A stretch of DNA of 15,043 bases from Candidatus Borkfalkia ceftriaxoniphila (GTDB taxonomy: Bacteria > Bacillota > Clostridia > Christensenellales > Borkfalkiaceae): NCBI RefSeq assembly GCF_004134775.1, contig NZ_SDOZ01000001.1:31712-46754 (forward strand), in the 5' to 3' direction. A program made the translations under genes and the position numbers. Below, one piece after another: positions 13,642-15,043 of this stretch (its first letter is position 1; every line of letters begins with the position of its first letter). Below the pieces are notes generated by a model. That model saw only the letters and a list, made by a program, of their open reading frames with translations. It had not been told where the DNA came from and searched no databases.

Positions 13642-13650
13642 TGATATAAA
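13642..13650 (+). promoter_or_regulatory. Possible extended -10 promoter for the 56-aa gene
   Basis: TG at 13642-13643, one base, then TATAAA (13645-13650) is an extended -10 motif with no good -35. It lies in the 100-base gap after the ATPase gene, 28 bases before the next start codon. Confidence 0.35.
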
Positions 13651-13678
13651 ACGCTGTTTTTTAATACAGGAGGAAACC

Positions 13679-13849
13679 ATGAACAGGAAAAAGTATTACT
13701 ACGAGATAACCGACGCCGCAGGCGAGGTCATGTATATGGAAATCGACGCAAAGCCCAAAGATCCGAAATTGCTTTGCGAGTTTTTGCATATCGAAGGCAC
13801 TGTGCGGGAAATCACGAAACAGGAATATCGCGAATCGACGGAAGTATAA
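13679..13849 (+). CDS. Small protein (56 aa), unrecognised
   Basis: The frame is open from 13553, but the true start is ATG 13679: GGAGG at 13669-13673 is five bases upstream, and the earlier part overlaps the ATPase end and an AT-rich gap. The protein begins MNRKKYYYEITDAAGEVMYM, then EIDAKPKDPKLLCEFLHIEG and a charged ending. It looks like a small beta-plus-helix fold with one cysteine. No signal peptide or membrane segment is seen. It is followed 31 bases later by the 351-residue gene and may share its transcript. No family is recognised. Confidence 0.65.
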   Translation: MNRKKYYYEITDAAGEVMYMEIDAKPKDPKLLCEFLHIEGTVREITKQEYRESTEV

Positions 13850-13869
13850 TTTTCCGATCAACTGGAAAA
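13850..13869. repeat. Palindrome copy 3, degenerate
   Basis: TTTTCCGATCAACTGGAAAA matches the 20-base core of the copies at 1283 and 5472 in 16 positions. The outer arms TTTTCC/GGAAAA and the whole right half are kept; the left inner part has changed. It starts at the base after the stop of the 56-aa gene and ends just before the GGAGG of the next gene, so binding here could affect translation or transcription of the 351-residue protein. Confidence 0.5.
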
Positions 13870-13880
13870 AGGAGGAAAGT

Positions 13881-14936
13881 ATGAAGAGAAACAAAGACGA
13901 AGAAACGAAATCCGATAAGACCGTAGAGCAAAAGCAACACGCAACGCCGAATTATCGTAGGCCGTACGGGTTGTTACAGAAAGCGGGCGTATCGACGGCA
14001 GGAATGACGCCGCGCGACGCGTGGAGCGCATGGAACGAACTGCGGAAAGAAGAACGCGCAGCCAAAGAAAAGAAACCGAAAGCGGCAAAAATACCAAAGA
14101 TCCGCAAAGGGCAAGTGCCCGTGCCGGAACTGTCGGCTTGGAATAGGGATATGGCGAATAACAACAGTATGTTTAATCGTGGGGATAATACGGTCGATGC
14201 GTATAAATCCTATGCGGACGAGATCAACGGTTGGGATATCAGCGTCAAGCAAAAAGAAAAGTTGATCGGGCAATTAAAGAAAAAGTACGATGAAAAACTC
14301 TCTCTTGATGCTCGGTATGTACCGTGGACAGTATCAGGGCCGGCGCAGTATCCCGCTCAAAAAATGAACGGGATCGCGGAGCGGGCAATGCAAAAAAGCG
14401 TGGAAATCAGCGATTGGTTTAAGGGCGTGGAGCGCAGCGTGAAAAATAGCAACCGGCAGTATCAAGAAGATCGAAAAACCGAGGCGAAACGCAAAGAGGA
14501 AGAGTTTCATCATTTAATGAGATCAATGCCGAATATGGGCGCAACGACTGTGGCGACGTGGTTGACGCCGATCGCGCAGTATGATCCGAAACGATATGCG
14601 GAATTATACGAAAAATACGACAAAGAATATCACTTCCGCAAGAATACGAACGCCGCAAAACTATACGACAAGGTGAAAACGGGTGAATATACGGGCAAGA
14701 AACCGCCGAAAAAGTTGATCGAAAGCGACAGTTATAACGCATATCGAAAGACAATCCAAAGCGGGGAACGGGTATTTATGAAATTTACGACCAAACCGAA
14801 ACCGCAACTTATCTATGCCCTAAAAAAGCGCGGGTGGCATTGGAACGGAAATGAAGAGGCTTGGAGCGTCCCCGTCGAAAAGTACGACGCGGATTTTGTC
14901 AAAAGTATCGAAGATCAATATAAAAAATATTTGTAA
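13881..14936 (+). CDS. Modular mobile-element protein with C-terminal GxxWNxxxxAW domain (351 aa)
   Basis: GGAGG at 13871-13875 is five bases before the ATG. Residues 1-25 are polar and highly charged. Residues about 29-60 contain PYGLLQKAGVSTAGMTPRDA. Residues 85-190 are helical with YVPWTVSGPAQYPAQKMNGI (146-165), a block I associate with polyvalent proteins of phages and conjugative elements. Residues 190-290 are strongly charged helices. The final about 55 residues (RVFMKFTTKPKPQLIYALKK, then RGWHWNGNEEAWSVP) resemble the short domain ending many mobile-element antirestriction or DNA-modifying proteins, where it reads roughly G-F-R-W-x-x-x-x-x-A-W. No catalytic motif is seen, so no activity is assigned. 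It is probably a cytoplasmic DNA-associated protein. Family links are from memory and untested. Confidence 0.75.
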   Translation: MKRNKDEETKSDKTVEQKQHATPNYRRPYGLLQKAGVSTAGMTPRDAWSAWNELRKEERAAKEKKPKAAKIPKIRKGQVPVPELSAWNRDMANNNSMFNRGDNTVDAYKSYADEINGWDISVKQKEKLIGQLKKKYDEKLSLDARYVPWTVSGPAQYPAQKMNGIAERAMQKSVEISDWFKGVERSVKNSNRQYQEDRKTEAKRKEEEFHHLMRSMPNMGATTVATWLTPIAQYDPKRYAELYEKYDKEYHFRKNTNAAKLYDKVKTGEYTGKKPPKKLIESDSYNAYRKTIQSGERVFMKFTTKPKPQLIYALKKRGWHWNGNEEAWSVPVEKYDADFVKSIEDQYKKYL

Positions 14937-14978
14937 TTTCTTATAGGCAAAAAGAAGATCAAAAAGGAGCACAAGCAC

Positions 14979-15043
14979 ATGACAAGGAAAGAATTAACCC
15001 AAGAAATGCGCGCGATAAGCGAGATGATGGGAAAAACAAAGAA
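14979..15043 (+). CDS. Start of an unrecognised gene (21 codons, runs off the window end)
   Basis: ATG at 14979 follows GGAG (14966-14969) by nine bases, and the frame is open to the end of the window. The visible part, MTRKELTQEMRAISEMMGKT, is an amphipathic helix start. It lies 42 bases after the 351-residue gene and is probably co-transcribed. Too little is visible to assign a function. Confidence 0.6.
   Translation, partial: MTRKELTQEMRAISEMMGKTK

Noticed and set aside
13553..13678. 42-residue N-terminal extension of the 56-aa frame
   Set aside because: It overlaps the ATPase end and an AT-rich gap; ATG 13679 has a strong ribosome binding site.
1..15043. CRISPR arrays, tRNA or rRNA genes, insertion sequences, integrase or relaxase
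   Set aside because: No spaced direct repeats, no cloverleaf or rRNA sequence, and no transposase, integrase or relaxase motifs were seen on reading both strands.

Overview
The window looks like part of a mobile element (plasmid, integrated conjugative or phage-like) from a low- to mid-GC Gram-positive anaerobe, most likely an uncultured gut-type Clostridia. The reasons are the strong GGAGG-type ribosome binding sites before almost every gene, tightly packed and overlapping cassettes, a PcfK-like/PcfJ-like gene pair, and bacterial Ig-like (BIG2-type) domains of a style common in Clostridia. No integrase, relaxase, capsid, tRNA, rRNA or CRISPR array is visible. Both ends cut through genes, so the element continues outside the window. 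All identifications are from reading the sequence; no search was run.

Layout. (1) 1-779, minus strand: the start of an unrecognised gene and an XRE-type repressor, each with its own promoter. (2) 780-954: a divergent control region with a near-consensus plus-strand promoter (TTGACA-17-TATTAT) and an inverted repeat TTGGTAACA/TGTTACCAA that is probably the repressor's operator. (3) 955-5376: a compact plus-strand operon of seven genes: a DNA-binding-like coiled-coil protein, a PcfK-like protein, a PcfJ-like protein, and four small proteins, two of them cysteine-rich. Three junctions overlap or share an ATGA. This looks like the maintenance or DNA-handling module. (4) 5377-5563: a non-coding stretch with three consecutive stem-loops, one a perfect 16-bp palindrome whose core recurs inside the first operon gene.

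(5) 5564-11645: the most distinctive part, an operon of surface proteins. Three tandem paralogues each have an N-terminal membrane anchor, a conserved Ig-like domain, a diverged C-terminal half and a shared last 13 residues. A fourth anchored protein keeps the anchor and that C-terminal tail. A 698-residue protein follows with a signal peptide, a large outside domain, a C-terminal membrane segment and a basic inside tail. A basic 104-residue protein overlaps the tail-coding region out of frame. A good intrinsic terminator closes the operon. (6) 11702-13578: a small basic protein, then a membrane P-loop ATPase resembling the Zot/pI ATPases of filamentous phages. (7) 13679-15043: a 56-residue protein, a 351-residue modular protein, and the first 21 codons of another gene.

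Working model: regions 5 and 6 encode an envelope-spanning assembly. The Ig-like proteins would form or decorate the outer part, the 698-residue protein would link outside to inside, and the ATPase would drive export or assembly. I do not recognise this set as a described system. It could be a filamentous-phage-like apparatus, a conjugation accessory, or something new; the missing small major coat protein argues against an ordinary inovirus.
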